Of a stretch of 64,000 nucleotides of DNA, positions 1 through 8,471 are shown in pieces. Position numbers and translations under genes: made by a program. The number at the start of each line of letters is the position of its first letter. Position 1 is the stretch's first letter. Under the pieces are notes generated by a model. It was not told the origin of the DNA. It saw only the letters and a program-made list of their open reading frames with translations, and ran no database searches. Origin of the DNA: Pseudophaeobacter sp. EL27 (GTDB taxonomy: Bacteria > Pseudomonadota > Alphaproteobacteria > Rhodobacterales > Rhodobacteraceae); assembly GCF_900313025.1 (NCBI RefSeq), contig NZ_OMPQ01000002.1, positions 1 through 64,000 on the forward strand, given 5' to 3'.

Positions 1-177
1 CTCTATCATCGCGCTACCGCTTCGCTACTTGAGCGCCGCAGTATTACTAAGAGCGTTGATATACAGACGTTGATCCATCGAAACGAACCAAACCGCCCAC
101 ATATCTCTTCAGTTATCATCAATGTCAAAGAGCAACACCAAAAGGCCAAAAACAAGACCACTACGCCAATTCCTTAG
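1..177 (+). CDS. C-terminal fragment of an unidentified gene entering from the left
   Basis: Frame 1 is open from the first base to a TAG at 175-177, giving 58 residues with no start codon in the window. The fragment is basic and Gln/Lys-rich towards its end (EQHQKAKNKTTTPIP). I do not recognise a family. Open length alone is weak support, so this may be chance; the alternative is that the whole stretch 1-746 is non-coding apart from the repeat. Confidence 0.25.
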   Translation, partial: LYHRATASLLERRSITKSVDIQTLIHRNEPNRPHISSVIINVKEQHQKAKNKTTTPIP

Positions 178-746
178 CGCAACCGCCTCACATCATGCCA
201 TCAGATGCCCCAGTCTCTCCTGAGCGTCCAACCGTCTTTCCGATCCGTCAGCACTGTCTTTCCAGTCCGTCAGCACTGTCTTTCCAGTCCGTCAGCACCG
301 TCTTTCCAGTGTGTCAGCAGCGCCTCCGCCGCCCACCGTGCCGCGTCTCCGCTGCCGGTAGAGGGGGTTCTAAGTATAACCCCGGGAACCCGCAAGCCCT
401 AAATTACAAAAATCACATCTTTTTTGGATAAGGAAGGAAAAAGTAAAGAGTTCAAGTAGTTAGATGCGGGTTACCCAGCGGGAAATACTGGACACCCACC
501 GAACAGCCCCGCAACTGTTACGCCCCTTTTGTTCAGGCTGCAGCGCACCCCTCTACATATAGTCACTTCTCCACCACCACCCACAAGACAGTTCCCGACT
601 CGGTTCGAATTCCGCAGCCACTAAAGTGATTTTGCCAGCCGAGTCGCCCAGGGCAGATAGGCCTTACTCAACTGATTTTGGGTCAACCATGGCTTTCTCA
701 GGAAACCCTCTTGGCGTTAGCCCCCGTCCCAACCATAGTGCGAGGC
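178..746. other. Long spacer before the glycosyltransferase gene
   Basis: Apart from the 22-bp tandem repeat at 234-321 I see no gene here. Short open frames at 195-431 and 205-402 are products of the repeat and have low-complexity Ser/Pro/Val translations. An A/T-rich patch follows at about 400-450. No convincing promoter could be assigned to the gene that begins at 747. Confidence 0.5.
234..321. repeat. 22-bp tandem repeat, four copies
   Basis: Four head-to-tail units of 22 bp occupy 234-255, 256-277, 278-299 and 300-321. The core is GTCTTTCCAGTCCGTCAGCA; units differ at only one to three positions. A degenerate 21-bp unit may precede it at 213-233. There are no spacers between units, so this is not a CRISPR array. 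Confidence 0.9.
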
Positions 747-1598
747 ATGAAAATCTGTGCACTTACCATGGTCTACAAGGACCACTGGGCGTTGGACCAA
801 TGGTACCGCCACTACAGCCGACAGCTTGGCGCTGAGAACCTCTATGTCGTGTCCCATGGCACCGACCCGCGCATTCAAGACATCTGCCCGGGTGCCTCGA
901 TCCTGACCATTCCAAGGGATCGCCTGCAAGGGTTTGATCATTGGCGCGGGCGGATGCTGAATGGGTTTCAGCAGGGGCTATTGGAGATCTATGACTGGGT
1001 CATTCGCAGTGATGCGGATGAGTTGATCTGCCTGGACCCCGCGCGTTGGGCTTCTTTTGCTGATATGCTGCAAGCTCAGGACGCCCCTGCGCTTTTTGCT
1101 CTTGGGTTCAACCTGTTTGATTTCTCTGAAACCGCCACCCAAGAGCCTGTCTTTACCAAGGCCCGCGACGTGGTTTTCACCGGACATTACAGCAAGGCCT
1201 GGGCTGTTCGCAGATCGATTGGGCTGCGTCGTCATGGCCTTCAACTGCGTCCTGCACGGCTGGCAGAGTTTCCTTTTGTCATGCCGCGTGGCGTTTACCT
1301 CGCACATCTGAAGTTTGCCGATGCCACTGCGTTGGCGACCATGAGTGAGATCCGCCAGGAGGTCGGCAATACCAAGGGACCAGGACTTCCGGGCAAGGCC
1401 TGGCAAAAGGCGCAACAGGAAGCCATCGATAAGATAGCCGAGGCGCAGGCCCTGCCCAGTCTCCCCTGGCTGGAGGCTGAGGAAACCGCTTGGGGCAGCC
1501 TGCAAAGCCCGGTGCGGGACGTGGGGAAGTCCGTCCTGCGCTGCCAGAGCCTGCGGTTCCAATTCCGCACCACCCTGCCTGATTGGTTTGGCCAATAG
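747..1598 (+). CDS. Glycosyltransferase family 2-like protein
   Basis: A protein of 283 residues beginning MKICALTMVYKDHWALDQWY. The early segment ending in H-G-T-D and the later S-D-A-D-E motif (about residue 89) match the Glyco_tranf_2_4-type fold, where the Asp-x-Asp group binds the metal and nucleotide sugar. It probably adds a sugar to a surface polysaccharide; donor and acceptor cannot be told. An upstream in-frame TTG at 678 would add 23 residues, but the family start fits ATG 747. It converges on the dehalogenase gene with 15 bp between stops. No signal peptide or membrane segment is seen. Confidence 0.75.
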   Translation: MKICALTMVYKDHWALDQWYRHYSRQLGAENLYVVSHGTDPRIQDICPGASILTIPRDRLQGFDHWRGRMLNGFQQGLLEIYDWVIRSDADELICLDPARWASFADMLQAQDAPALFALGFNLFDFSETATQEPVFTKARDVVFTGHYSKAWAVRRSIGLRRHGLQLRPARLAEFPFVMPRGVYLAHLKFADATALATMSEIRQEVGNTKGPGLPGKAWQKAQQEAIDKIAEAQALPSLPWLEAEETAWGSLQSPVRDVGKSVLRCQSLRFQFRTTLPDWFGQ

Positions 1599-1613
1599 CC
1601 CCCAGGCGCCCGG

Positions 1614-4600
1614 CTACAGGTCTACTTCGATAACACCCTGCTTTGTAGCGGCGCGAGACTGGCACAAAATCACGGCCTCTTTGCGCTGCGCCTTTGACAA
1701 GACAAAGTCGCGGTGCTCGACCTCACCAGAAACAAGGCCGCATTTACAGACGCCGCAGATGCCGTCAGAGCATTTCACATCAATGTGGTGACCATTTTCC
1801 AGCAGCACATCGGTCGCAGTTTTATCTGCGGGCACCTCTAGCACCTTACCGGAACGGGCCAGTTTGAGGGTGAAGGCATGGTTTTCATATTCCGGCAGCT
1901 CCGGCACCGAGAAGTATTCCAGATGACGCGCCTCCTCCGGGAAGCCCTGGCGGGTCGCCGCTTGCATTACCCCCTCCATGTAGCGATCCGGGCCGCAGGT
2001 ATAGACATGCTGCCCCGCCGCGTAGCCTGCAAGCAGTTGATCCAGATCTGCACGTGTCCCTTCAGCTGAGACATGGATATGAACCCTGTCGGACCAGGGC
2101 ATTTTGGCCAGATCCTCCAAATAGCCTGCCCCTGCCCGGTTCGAGATCGAGTAGTGTAGCTCAAACTCCTGGCCCAGCGCATGCAGGCGATGCGCCATGG
2201 CAATCATCGGCGTGACGCCAATACCACCGCCCATGAGGTAGGATTTCACCGCGCCCTCATTGAGCGGGAAGTGGTTGATCGGACGCGAGATGAAGATTTT
2301 GCGGCCCTCGGCAAAGATCCGGTGCAACAGCTGGGAACCGCCACGGCCTGCGTCTTCGCGCAGCACCCCAATCTGGTATTTGGAGCGATCCACCGGATCG
2401 CCAGACATCGAGTACTGACGCAGGTATTCCGGCGCCACCACGATATCGAGATGCGCCCCGGCACTCCATTCCGGCAGCGCACTGCCGTCCAGGCTCTGGA
2501 ATTCATATTTGGTCACATCCGGGCTCATGGCCTGGACACGCGACACCCGCACGCCCAGCACCGGGCTGTCAACATCATTGCTGTAGCGGTGATCCCATGC
2601 CCCGGTCTCACCTTTGGCACGCCGGGCCTTGTATTCCTCTGCGGTGATCATCTGCTGATAGGCCTCAATCCCGGCCTCTCGGTCCATCGGAAAAGGATAT
2701 GGCCAAGGATGAGGGGCCAGATGCGCCGGATAAACCGCCAGGGTCTGATCCTCATGCTTCAGATCCAAATCCTTTTGCAGGGCGCGCGCATTGACCGGAT
2801 GGCGCGTCGGGCGATAGCCGCCGTCCTCTTCCATCTCCAGATCCCACCACCATTTCTTGGCCGGGTTCATCTCACCATTGCCCAGCGCATCGTCAAGCTT
2901 GGCCAGCACAGGTGCTGCCTTTGGCAGGTTCATCGCCGCCCAGCGGAAGGGACGTTCCGCAAAGATGCCTTCCAGATTCCAGGGGCAGGTCTTCATGCAA
3001 CGTCCACACATGGCGCCGCCCGGCGTTGTGATCCGGTAGGTGGTGCATTTCTGACTGTCCGATTTCCAGATCTCATAGCCGTTGAACATCAGCTTTGGCC
3101 CGGCGGTGATCGCCCCCGAGGGGCATTCGCGGGCGCATTTGTTGCAGGCCTCACAGAATTTTTGCAAGCCAAAGTCAATTGGCTTGTCATGATCCATCGG
3201 CATATCCGTGGTCACCACACCGGATTTCAGCCTTGGGCCAAGGAAGGGGTTGAGGATCACCTCACCAATGCGGCTGACTTCGCCCAGTCCAGCCATCAAC
3301 AACAGCGGCGGCTGCAAGACCTCCCCATCCATCACCGTATGGGCCTTGGCCTTGTAGCCGAGGTTGCGGATCTGGCGGGCGATGACGCCCCCCAGCAAGG
3401 AAAACCGCAGATAGGCCCGCATCGACTGCGCCACCGCAATCCAGTCATCACCCGAGGTGCCCTCGGTGGTGTCAAAGCCCTGATCGACAATCATGCTGAT
3501 CGCCTGATCATGATCGGGGTGGATTTCAGCCCCCGTGGCATCATGGCTATACCAGGTCCAGTCCGGGCAGCGGCTGATACCAACCGCATCGATGCCCAGC
3601 CAATAGCTGGCGGCTTTGACATTGGCCGCATTACGGGCTGCATCACTGGGGCGCGGGCCATCGGCGGGCGTGCCGTCCTGCAACAAGACAAAGGCCCCCA
3701 GCATCCGGCGTTGCGCCATCGAGGGGGCAGCCTTGCGCACATAAAAGCCGCCGGTCGCCGCCTTTTGATTGCCCTTGCCCATGTCGCCGAACTGGCTGCG
3801 GGCGAACATGTCGGTGCGCTTGGGCACCCGCGCCACATTGGGCTCATCAATATAGGTGGTGGGATCCTCCACCCGCTTCAGCGTTTCAAAGGGATGCGGC
3901 CCATCCTTGAAATCGCGCGCCTTATAGGGATCACTGTTGAGGGCCGAGCGTTCAGAGCCAAGGCCCAGCCACCACTTCGGCCCCTTGACCTGCATCATCG
4001 GCTGCTGATCCAGCGGCAGCAGCGGGCGGTCCACCGCCAGATCAAAATCGGTGGTCACCACCGCCAGACCAAAGCGCCCCCCCAGATAGGGGCTGACCAG
4101 ATACCCATCTTGCAATGTGACCAGACCAGCTGCCACAGCCAGCTGGTTGAGGTCCACATCCGACGAGGTGGAAGTATGGGCCTTGGCATCCCAGCCCAGC
4201 AGCCGGATGTAATTGGCCAGCACCACGGCAGTTTCGCTGGCCCGCAGGCAGGCGCGGTGCTGCTCTGCCCCCTGGATCCACTCCGCGCCCTCCTCGTCCG
4301 GGCGCGGATCGCGCGGCATATCATAAAGGAAGACAATGGCGTGTTTGTGATCGCCGATGGTGGTGGGCGGCGCCTGCATCGCCTCCTTGAGATCGGCCAT
4401 GATATGGTCAATCCCCGCTGCCAGGGTCTTTGTCTGGCGGGTTTTCAGATCCTGCGACAGACGATCAATGCCCGGATTACGATAGGGCTGCGCCAGCCGC
4501 GCCGAGGCGGGAACCGGGCCAATACCAACCATCGACGCATCAGAGAAATAGCCAAAGGCCTTGATATGATCGGCGCGCTCCTGCGGGTCACTCGGGCAGC

Positions 4601-4823
4601 TGGCCTGTGCCTTATTCACCAACCCGTCACGGATCGCATCCATCATCGCCTGGTATTCCCCCATGGCATTGACGATCGAGGCAGGCGCGGTTGGTCGGCG
4701 AAACTCCAGCGGCTGCGACCTCGGCACCGCGCCCAGATCCGGCATTGGCCCGCGCACCAGTCGCTCCATCGGAAAGGGGCCCAGATGGATCGGGCGCTGC
4801 CGGGTTGAAAAGACTTTGGTCAT
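1614..4823 (-). CDS. Self-sufficient reductive dehalogenase fused to an FMN/NAD/[2Fe-2S] reductase
   Basis: About 1069 residues, numbered from ATG 4823; an upstream TTG at 4856 is less likely. Residues 1-660 resemble the cobalamin-dependent catabolic reductive dehalogenases (BhbA, NpRdhA). Two ferredoxin-like clusters are visible: Cys557, 560, 563 and 567 (CEACNKCARECP) and Cys593, 606, 609 and 613 (CGRCMKTCP). Ser467, Tyr471, Lys533 and Arg597 keep the spacing that I recall for NpRdhA Ser422, Tyr426, Lys488 and Arg552. Residues 750-980 form a phthalate-dioxygenase-reductase-like module: RQYSMSG for flavin, GGGIGVTP for pyridine nucleotide. The C-terminus holds a plant-type [2Fe-2S] domain (Cys1018, 1023, 1026, 1054). 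There is no Tat signal, so the enzyme should be cytoplasmic and draw electrons directly from NAD(P)H. By analogy the likely substrates are halogenated phenols or hydroxybenzoates. A LuxR-type regulator is divergent. Confidence 0.9.
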   Translation of the reverse strand: MTKVFSTRQRPIHLGPFPMERLVRGPMPDLGAVPRSQPLEFRRPTAPASIVNAMGEYQAMMDAIRDGLVNKAQASCPSDPQERADHIKAFGYFSDASMVGIGPVPASARLAQPYRNPGIDRLSQDLKTRQTKTLAAGIDHIMADLKEAMQAPPTTIGDHKHAIVFLYDMPRDPRPDEEGAEWIQGAEQHRACLRASETAVVLANYIRLLGWDAKAHTSTSSDVDLNQLAVAAGLVTLQDGYLVSPYLGGRFGLAVVTTDFDLAVDRPLLPLDQQPMMQVKGPKWWLGLGSERSALNSDPYKARDFKDGPHPFETLKRVEDPTTYIDEPNVARVPKRTDMFARSQFGDMGKGNQKAATGGFYVRKAAPSMAQRRMLGAFVLLQDGTPADGPRPSDAARNAANVKAASYWLGIDAVGISRCPDWTWYSHDATGAEIHPDHDQAISMIVDQGFDTTEGTSGDDWIAVAQSMRAYLRFSLLGGVIARQIRNLGYKAKAHTVMDGEVLQPPLLLMAGLGEVSRIGEVILNPFLGPRLKSGVVTTDMPMDHDKPIDFGLQKFCEACNKCARECPSGAITAGPKLMFNGYEIWKSDSQKCTTYRITTPGGAMCGRCMKTCPWNLEGIFAERPFRWAAMNLPKAAPVLAKLDDALGNGEMNPAKKWWWDLEMEEDGGYRPTRHPVNARALQKDLDLKHEDQTLAVYPAHLAPHPWPYPFPMDREAGIEAYQQMITAEEYKARRAKGETGAWDHRYSNDVDSPVLGVRVSRVQAMSPDVTKYEFQSLDGSALPEWSAGAHLDIVVAPEYLRQYSMSGDPVDRSKYQIGVLREDAGRGGSQLLHRIFAEGRKIFISRPINHFPLNEGAVKSYLMGGGIGVTPMIAMAHRLHALGQEFELHYSISNRAGAGYLEDLAKMPWSDRVHIHVSAEGTRADLDQLLAGYAAGQHVYTCGPDRYMEGVMQAATRQGFPEEARHLEYFSVPELPEYENHAFTLKLARSGKVLEVPADKTATDVLLENGHHIDVKCSDGICGVCKCGLVSGEVEHRDFVLSKAQRKEAVILCQSRAATKQGVIEVDL

Positions 4824-4890
4824 GATGGCCGGGCCTTTGAGCTGGGATCTGTGCAAGTGCCTTGACTATTCCACGAGGGCAGTCTCAGTC

Positions 4891-4910
4891 TGTCACCCGA
4901 ATGAGTGACA
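4891..4910. promoter_or_regulatory. Inverted repeat between the dehalogenase and its divergent regulator
   Basis: TGTCAC at 4891-4896 and GTGACA at 4905-4910 form a perfect 6-bp dyad with an 8-bp centre. It lies in the 77-bp gap between the dehalogenase start (4823) and the regulator, and runs over the regulator's ATG (4901). This position would suit an autoregulatory operator. It is an inference from symmetry and location only. Confidence 0.35.
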
Positions 4911-5689
4911 CATTTCCCCCCAGACCTCTCCCCCGAGACGATGTTGCCGCGCTTGCAGCCGCCACTGTCAGGCCGGATTTTGCTAGCCACTTGCTCAGCT
5001 ATATCCGCGAGGCCGCTGAGATTGCCAATTTTGGCACCTTCTATGTCGCAGATATGTCCCGCCCCGCGCCGGTCCTGTCGATCTGGGCCGGAGAGATGAG
5101 CGGCTATTGGTTCAACCGCAATGCCAGCACAATCCTGAAAGATGACCGCCTGATGCAGAGCATTCTGCAACGGATCCGCGCCTCCGAGGGCAACGGGCTG
5201 GTGATCGAGCGCTGGCGCCCCACCCCAGATGATCCGATCGGCCCGATCTATGCCCGCGATCAGGTGATTGAGCGGGTCACTGTCTCATCCTTAAGCGACC
5301 GGGTTGGCTTTCAGTCCTTCTTTCTACGGGGGGAGAAATCTGGCTGGATTTCCGATCAGGAGATGCAGCGCCTGCAACAGGTTCTGCCGCTGGCGCATGA
5401 ACTCATCGGATTGCGACACCGGATTGCCGGGGCCGCCGCCATTGGACAGGCTGCCAGTGCGCGGGCCTCGACCCTGCGGGAACAGGATGCCGGCCCCTTT
5501 GGGGCGCTGACCCCGCGCGAGGCTGAGGTCTGTGACCTTGGCGTGCAAGGCATGAGCGTTGCAGGTACGGCGCTGGAGCTGGGCGTATCAGAGAACACCA
5601 TCCGCACCCTGCGCCGCCGCGCCTATGGCAAGCTGGGGGTTCATTCCTCTACCCAGATTGCCACGCTGATCCTCAACGCTATGGGCTAA
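4901..5689 (+). CDS. LuxR-type HTH transcriptional regulator
   Basis: A protein of 262 residues from ATG 4901; a TTG at 4862 would add 13. The last 65 residues are a LuxR/GerE helix-turn-helix: LTPREAEVCDLGVQG, then GVSENTIRTLRRRAYGKLGV. The N-terminal 180 residues do not resemble a receiver domain and may be a ligand-sensing domain. Being divergent from the dehalogenase gene, with an inverted repeat between them, it is the obvious candidate controller of that gene, possibly responding to a haloaromatic. It converges on pxpA with 6 bp between stops. Confidence 0.85.
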   Translation: MSDTFPPRPLPRDDVAALAAATVRPDFASHLLSYIREAAEIANFGTFYVADMSRPAPVLSIWAGEMSGYWFNRNASTILKDDRLMQSILQRIRASEGNGLVIERWRPTPDDPIGPIYARDQVIERVTVSSLSDRVGFQSFFLRGEKSGWISDQEMQRLQQVLPLAHELIGLRHRIAGAAAIGQAASARASTLREQDAGPFGALTPREAEVCDLGVQGMSVAGTALELGVSENTIRTLRRRAYGKLGVHSSTQIATLILNAMG

Positions 5690-5695
5690 GACAGA

Positions 5696-6484
5696 CTAGC
5701 CTTGCCGTCCGCTGAACTGCGCCAGCTTAACACCACCCGCCTCTAGACTGCTGCGCACCGATTTTGCCAGCTCCACCGCCTCAGCCGTATCGCCATGCAG
5801 GCAGATGGTGTCGATCGAGGTTGGGATACGTTTGCCGCTCTCGGTAATGATTGCGCCTTCCTGTACCATCTGCAGGATGCGCGGCCCGGCCAGCGCGGCG
5901 TCATGGATCACCGCCCCCGGCAAGGAGCGATCCACCAGAGTGCCATCATCGTTATAGGCGCGATCAGCAAAGATCTCGCCGCACCAATTGCAGCCCAGCT
6001 CGCGCACCACATCTTCCATCGCGGTTGCCGCCAGAACCATGATGATGATATCCGGATCGACCTCCAGCGCCGCCTCATAACAGGCACGCGCCATATCGTG
6101 ATCAACGCAGGCCATGTTGGAGAGCGCCCCGTGCAGTTTCAGATGCCGGACTTCAGTGCCCAGCGCCCTTGCCATGCCCTGAGCCGCGCCCAGTTGGTAA
6201 CGGACCATATTGCCGAGACCCGCTGCAGACATATGCATCTTGCGACGGCCAAAGCCCTGCAAATCGGGAAAGCCGGGATGGGCGCCGATGCCAACCCCAT
6301 TGTCCCGCGCCAGCGTCATGGTCGCCGCCATCACATCCGGATCACCCGCATGAAAGCCACAGGCGATATTGGCGGAGGTCACGATATCCAACAGCGCGGT
6401 GTCATCCCCCATGTTCCAGGGGCCAAAGCTTTCGCCCATATCCGCGTTGAGATCGACAGTTTTTGCCGTATCCGTGGTGCTCAT
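5696..6484 (-). CDS. pxpA: 5-oxoprolinase subunit A (LamB/YcsF family)
   Basis: A protein of 262 residues with the family signatures DLNADMGESFG near the N-terminus, GFHAGDP, GAHPGFPDLQGFGRR and KLHGAL. PxpA works with PxpB and PxpC in ATP-dependent opening of 5-oxoproline (pyroglutamate) to glutamate, removing a damage product of glutamine and glutamate. The start codon overlaps the stop of pxpC by 4 bp (ATGA), indicating translational coupling. It is the last gene of pxpB-pxpC-pxpA. Confidence 0.93.
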   Translation of the reverse strand: MSTTDTAKTVDLNADMGESFGPWNMGDDTALLDIVTSANIACGFHAGDPDVMAATMTLARDNGVGIGAHPGFPDLQGFGRRKMHMSAAGLGNMVRYQLGAAQGMARALGTEVRHLKLHGALSNMACVDHDMARACYEAALEVDPDIIIMVLAATAMEDVVRELGCNWCGEIFADRAYNDDGTLVDRSLPGAVIHDAALAGPRILQMVQEGAIITESGKRIPTSIDTICLHGDTAEAVELAKSVRSSLEAGGVKLAQFSGRQG

Positions 6485-7512
6485 GTGATATCTCCAGTGT
6501 CAAACGGGTCCGCCTGGGCCGAGATCACCCCGCCGACCAGTTGATAAGAAAGCAGATCCTGCATCAGTGCCGGATCGCGCAATAGGGGCTTGCAAGTCGA
6601 GGGCAGCGCTTTCATCAGGGCATCCTGTTTGGCCTGTATCGCCAGCCCCTCGTCTAATGAAACCCAATTGAATTGCAGATCCACCCCAGCCTGCGCCTGC
6701 GCTACCTTGCTCAGATCACAGGGCAGGACCGTACCAATCCGGGGATAGCCGCCGGTGGTCTGGGCCTCGCGCAGCAGCACGAAGGGTTTGCCATCGCCGG
6801 TCATCTGCACATCGCCCGGCAGAATGATCTCGGACAGGATATTGAGCTGCCCCGCCGCTGCGAACCCTGCGCCGTCAGAGACCATCTCGACCCCCATCCG
6901 GTTGGCACGGCCCCCGCGTTTAAAAGCAGTATCGGCAAAGCGCGCACGGACCTCAGCGTCAAAGAGATCCGACTGGAACCCCTCGACAATCCGCAAAGCG
7001 CCGCCCTGAAAACGATCCTCAGCCTGCAGCCCAAGCCCGACCTCACGCCCTGGGTCCGCGCCACAGGGCAGTAGATCGCCAACCGCCACCGGATTGCCGA
7101 GGCCAGACATCAAATGCACTGCACGGGCACCGAGCTGAACCGCGCTGTCGATGCCGCCGCCCAGGTGCAGATAGCCGTAGACGCCTTTGCGCGCAGCTCC
7201 AATTTCGAGTTTTTGCCCGGCCAGCATCTGGTGCGAGGCATTCCAGGCCAGGTTTTCGCCATCAAGGCTCGCCTGCATTGGCGCGCCTGTGAGGGCAATA
7301 CGCATCGGGGATGTGGCCTCAAACAGGCCGCCGATGCCAGCCATTTCCAGCGCTGCCAGATGCATATCCTGCCGCAACAGGGCCGCACCTTCGGCCAGGG
7401 CCAAAAGATCCGCCGCCCCGCCACGAGACACCCCCTGCTGCAATTGCCCGGGGCGCCCCTGATCCTGGATCGAGGCAAGAGGACCAATGCGAAGAACCTT
7501 GAGTGCGTTCAT
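6481..7512 (-). CDS. pxpC: 5-oxoprolinase subunit C (biotin-dependent carboxylase-like domain)
   Basis: A protein of 343 residues from ATG 7512 (MNALKVLRIGPLASIQDQGR). The segment SIQDQGRPGQLQQGVSRGGAAD is the classic start of the AHS2/KipA-type domain, and the later PRIGTVLPCDL also fits. It forms the oxoprolinase with PxpA and PxpB. It overlaps pxpA at its 3' end and pxpB at its 5' end by 4 bp each. A TTG or GTG further upstream would extend it into pxpB and is not favoured. Confidence 0.92.
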   Translation of the reverse strand: MNALKVLRIGPLASIQDQGRPGQLQQGVSRGGAADLLALAEGAALLRQDMHLAALEMAGIGGLFEATSPMRIALTGAPMQASLDGENLAWNASHQMLAGQKLEIGAARKGVYGYLHLGGGIDSAVQLGARAVHLMSGLGNPVAVGDLLPCGADPGREVGLGLQAEDRFQGGALRIVEGFQSDLFDAEVRARFADTAFKRGGRANRMGVEMVSDGAGFAAAGQLNILSEIILPGDVQMTGDGKPFVLLREAQTTGGYPRIGTVLPCDLSKVAQAQAGVDLQFNWVSLDEGLAIQAKQDALMKALPSTCKPLLRDPALMQDLLSYQLVGGVISAQADPFDTGDIT

Positions 7513-8258
7513 GCCGGGATCTCCTCGCGGCTGGCACCACCAAAATGGCTGTCCTCCAGACAAAAGCGATCATAATCGGATCTACTGACCGGCGTAAAAA
7601 TCATCTCATCCCCCGGCCGCAGGGCGATAGGATCCTCTGCCCCCAGCTGAAAGCCGCGAAACCCTGTCTGCCCGACGTGACGCCAGCCGGTGGGCGCGGT
7701 GGTGGCAAAGAGCACAAACTGGCTGATCGCCAGCACCAGCGCCCCAGTCGGCACCTGCGGTGTCAGCTCTGTCTGGCGCGGTAGGTTCCATTCCGCGCCC
7801 AGCGGCCCCAGATAGGGCTGCCCCGGCGCAAATCCAATGGTCAAGACCCGCACCCGCGCGCTGCCCAGGCTTTCAACGGCCTGCGCCTCACTCATGCCAG
7901 CAGCATCGGCAGCCTCGGCCAATTGTGGCGCCAGCCCGGTGCCAAAGACCGTCGGCACCCGCCACAACCGCCGCCCCGGGGGCAGCGCCGCCTGTTGCCA
8001 ATCCTGTGTCTCTAGCAAGGCCAAGAGCAAATCTTTGAGCGCCGCATGGCACAGCGCAGCGCTGTCAAAACGCAGAAAGACAGAGGCCAGCGAGGTCGAG
8101 ACCTCCTGAACCCCCGGCCATGCGCAGGCCTTCACCGCCTCGCTAAAGGCCAGAGTGGCGCGATTGGACGGTTCGCTCAAGGCATCCGCAAATGTCACCA
8201 GCATACCGTCCAATCCGGCGGTGCGAATGATTGGAAAACTCAACGCGCTTTGTGTCAC
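7509..8258 (-). CDS. pxpB: 5-oxoprolinase subunit B (allophanate hydrolase subunit 1-like)
   Basis: About 249 residues from GTG 8258, which has AGGGGG 8 bp upstream. An ATG at 8333 would add 25 residues (MKSKGILTLGWPAVTVARYF) that do not look like the family, so the GTG is preferred but not certain. Family hallmarks are LTIGFAPGQPYLGPL, with QTELTPQVPTGAL and TGWRHVGQT (AHS1/KipI type). First gene of pxpB-pxpC-pxpA. Confidence 0.88.
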   Translation of the reverse strand: MTQSALSFPIIRTAGLDGMLVTFADALSEPSNRATLAFSEAVKACAWPGVQEVSTSLASVFLRFDSAALCHAALKDLLLALLETQDWQQAALPPGRRLWRVPTVFGTGLAPQLAEAADAAGMSEAQAVESLGSARVRVLTIGFAPGQPYLGPLGAEWNLPRQTELTPQVPTGALVLAISQFVLFATTAPTGWRHVGQTGFRGFQLGAEDPIALRPGDEMIFTPVSRSDYDRFCLEDSHFGGASREEIPA

Positions 8259-8471
8259 CCAGAGGCCCCCTGCAAAGTATCGCGCCACCGTCACGGCAGG
8301 CCAGCCCAGTGTCAATATTCCTTTTGACTTCATCGCGCCACCAATGGGTCACAATAGATTTAGCCAAGGGCCCACAGATTGCTGAAGTCAGGGGGGAGGA
8401 ATCGCAAGCGGCCCGGAGATCCAGGCCGCTGCAATTTATAAGTTTTTCAGTTTGAGATGTCGGAGGGCGCG

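Noticed and set aside
234-321. CRISPR array
   Set aside because: The units are directly adjacent with no spacers and no cas genes are near.
595-630. tRNA 3' remnant (GGTTCGAATTCC)
   Set aside because: Only a T-arm-like string is present; no stable T-stem, anticodon arm or acceptor partner could be found.
2181-4808. 875-codon open frame on the plus strand
   Set aside because: It is the antisense of the reductive dehalogenase gene, with His/Arg/Gly-rich translation and no family features; GC-rich coding DNA often leaves such frames open.
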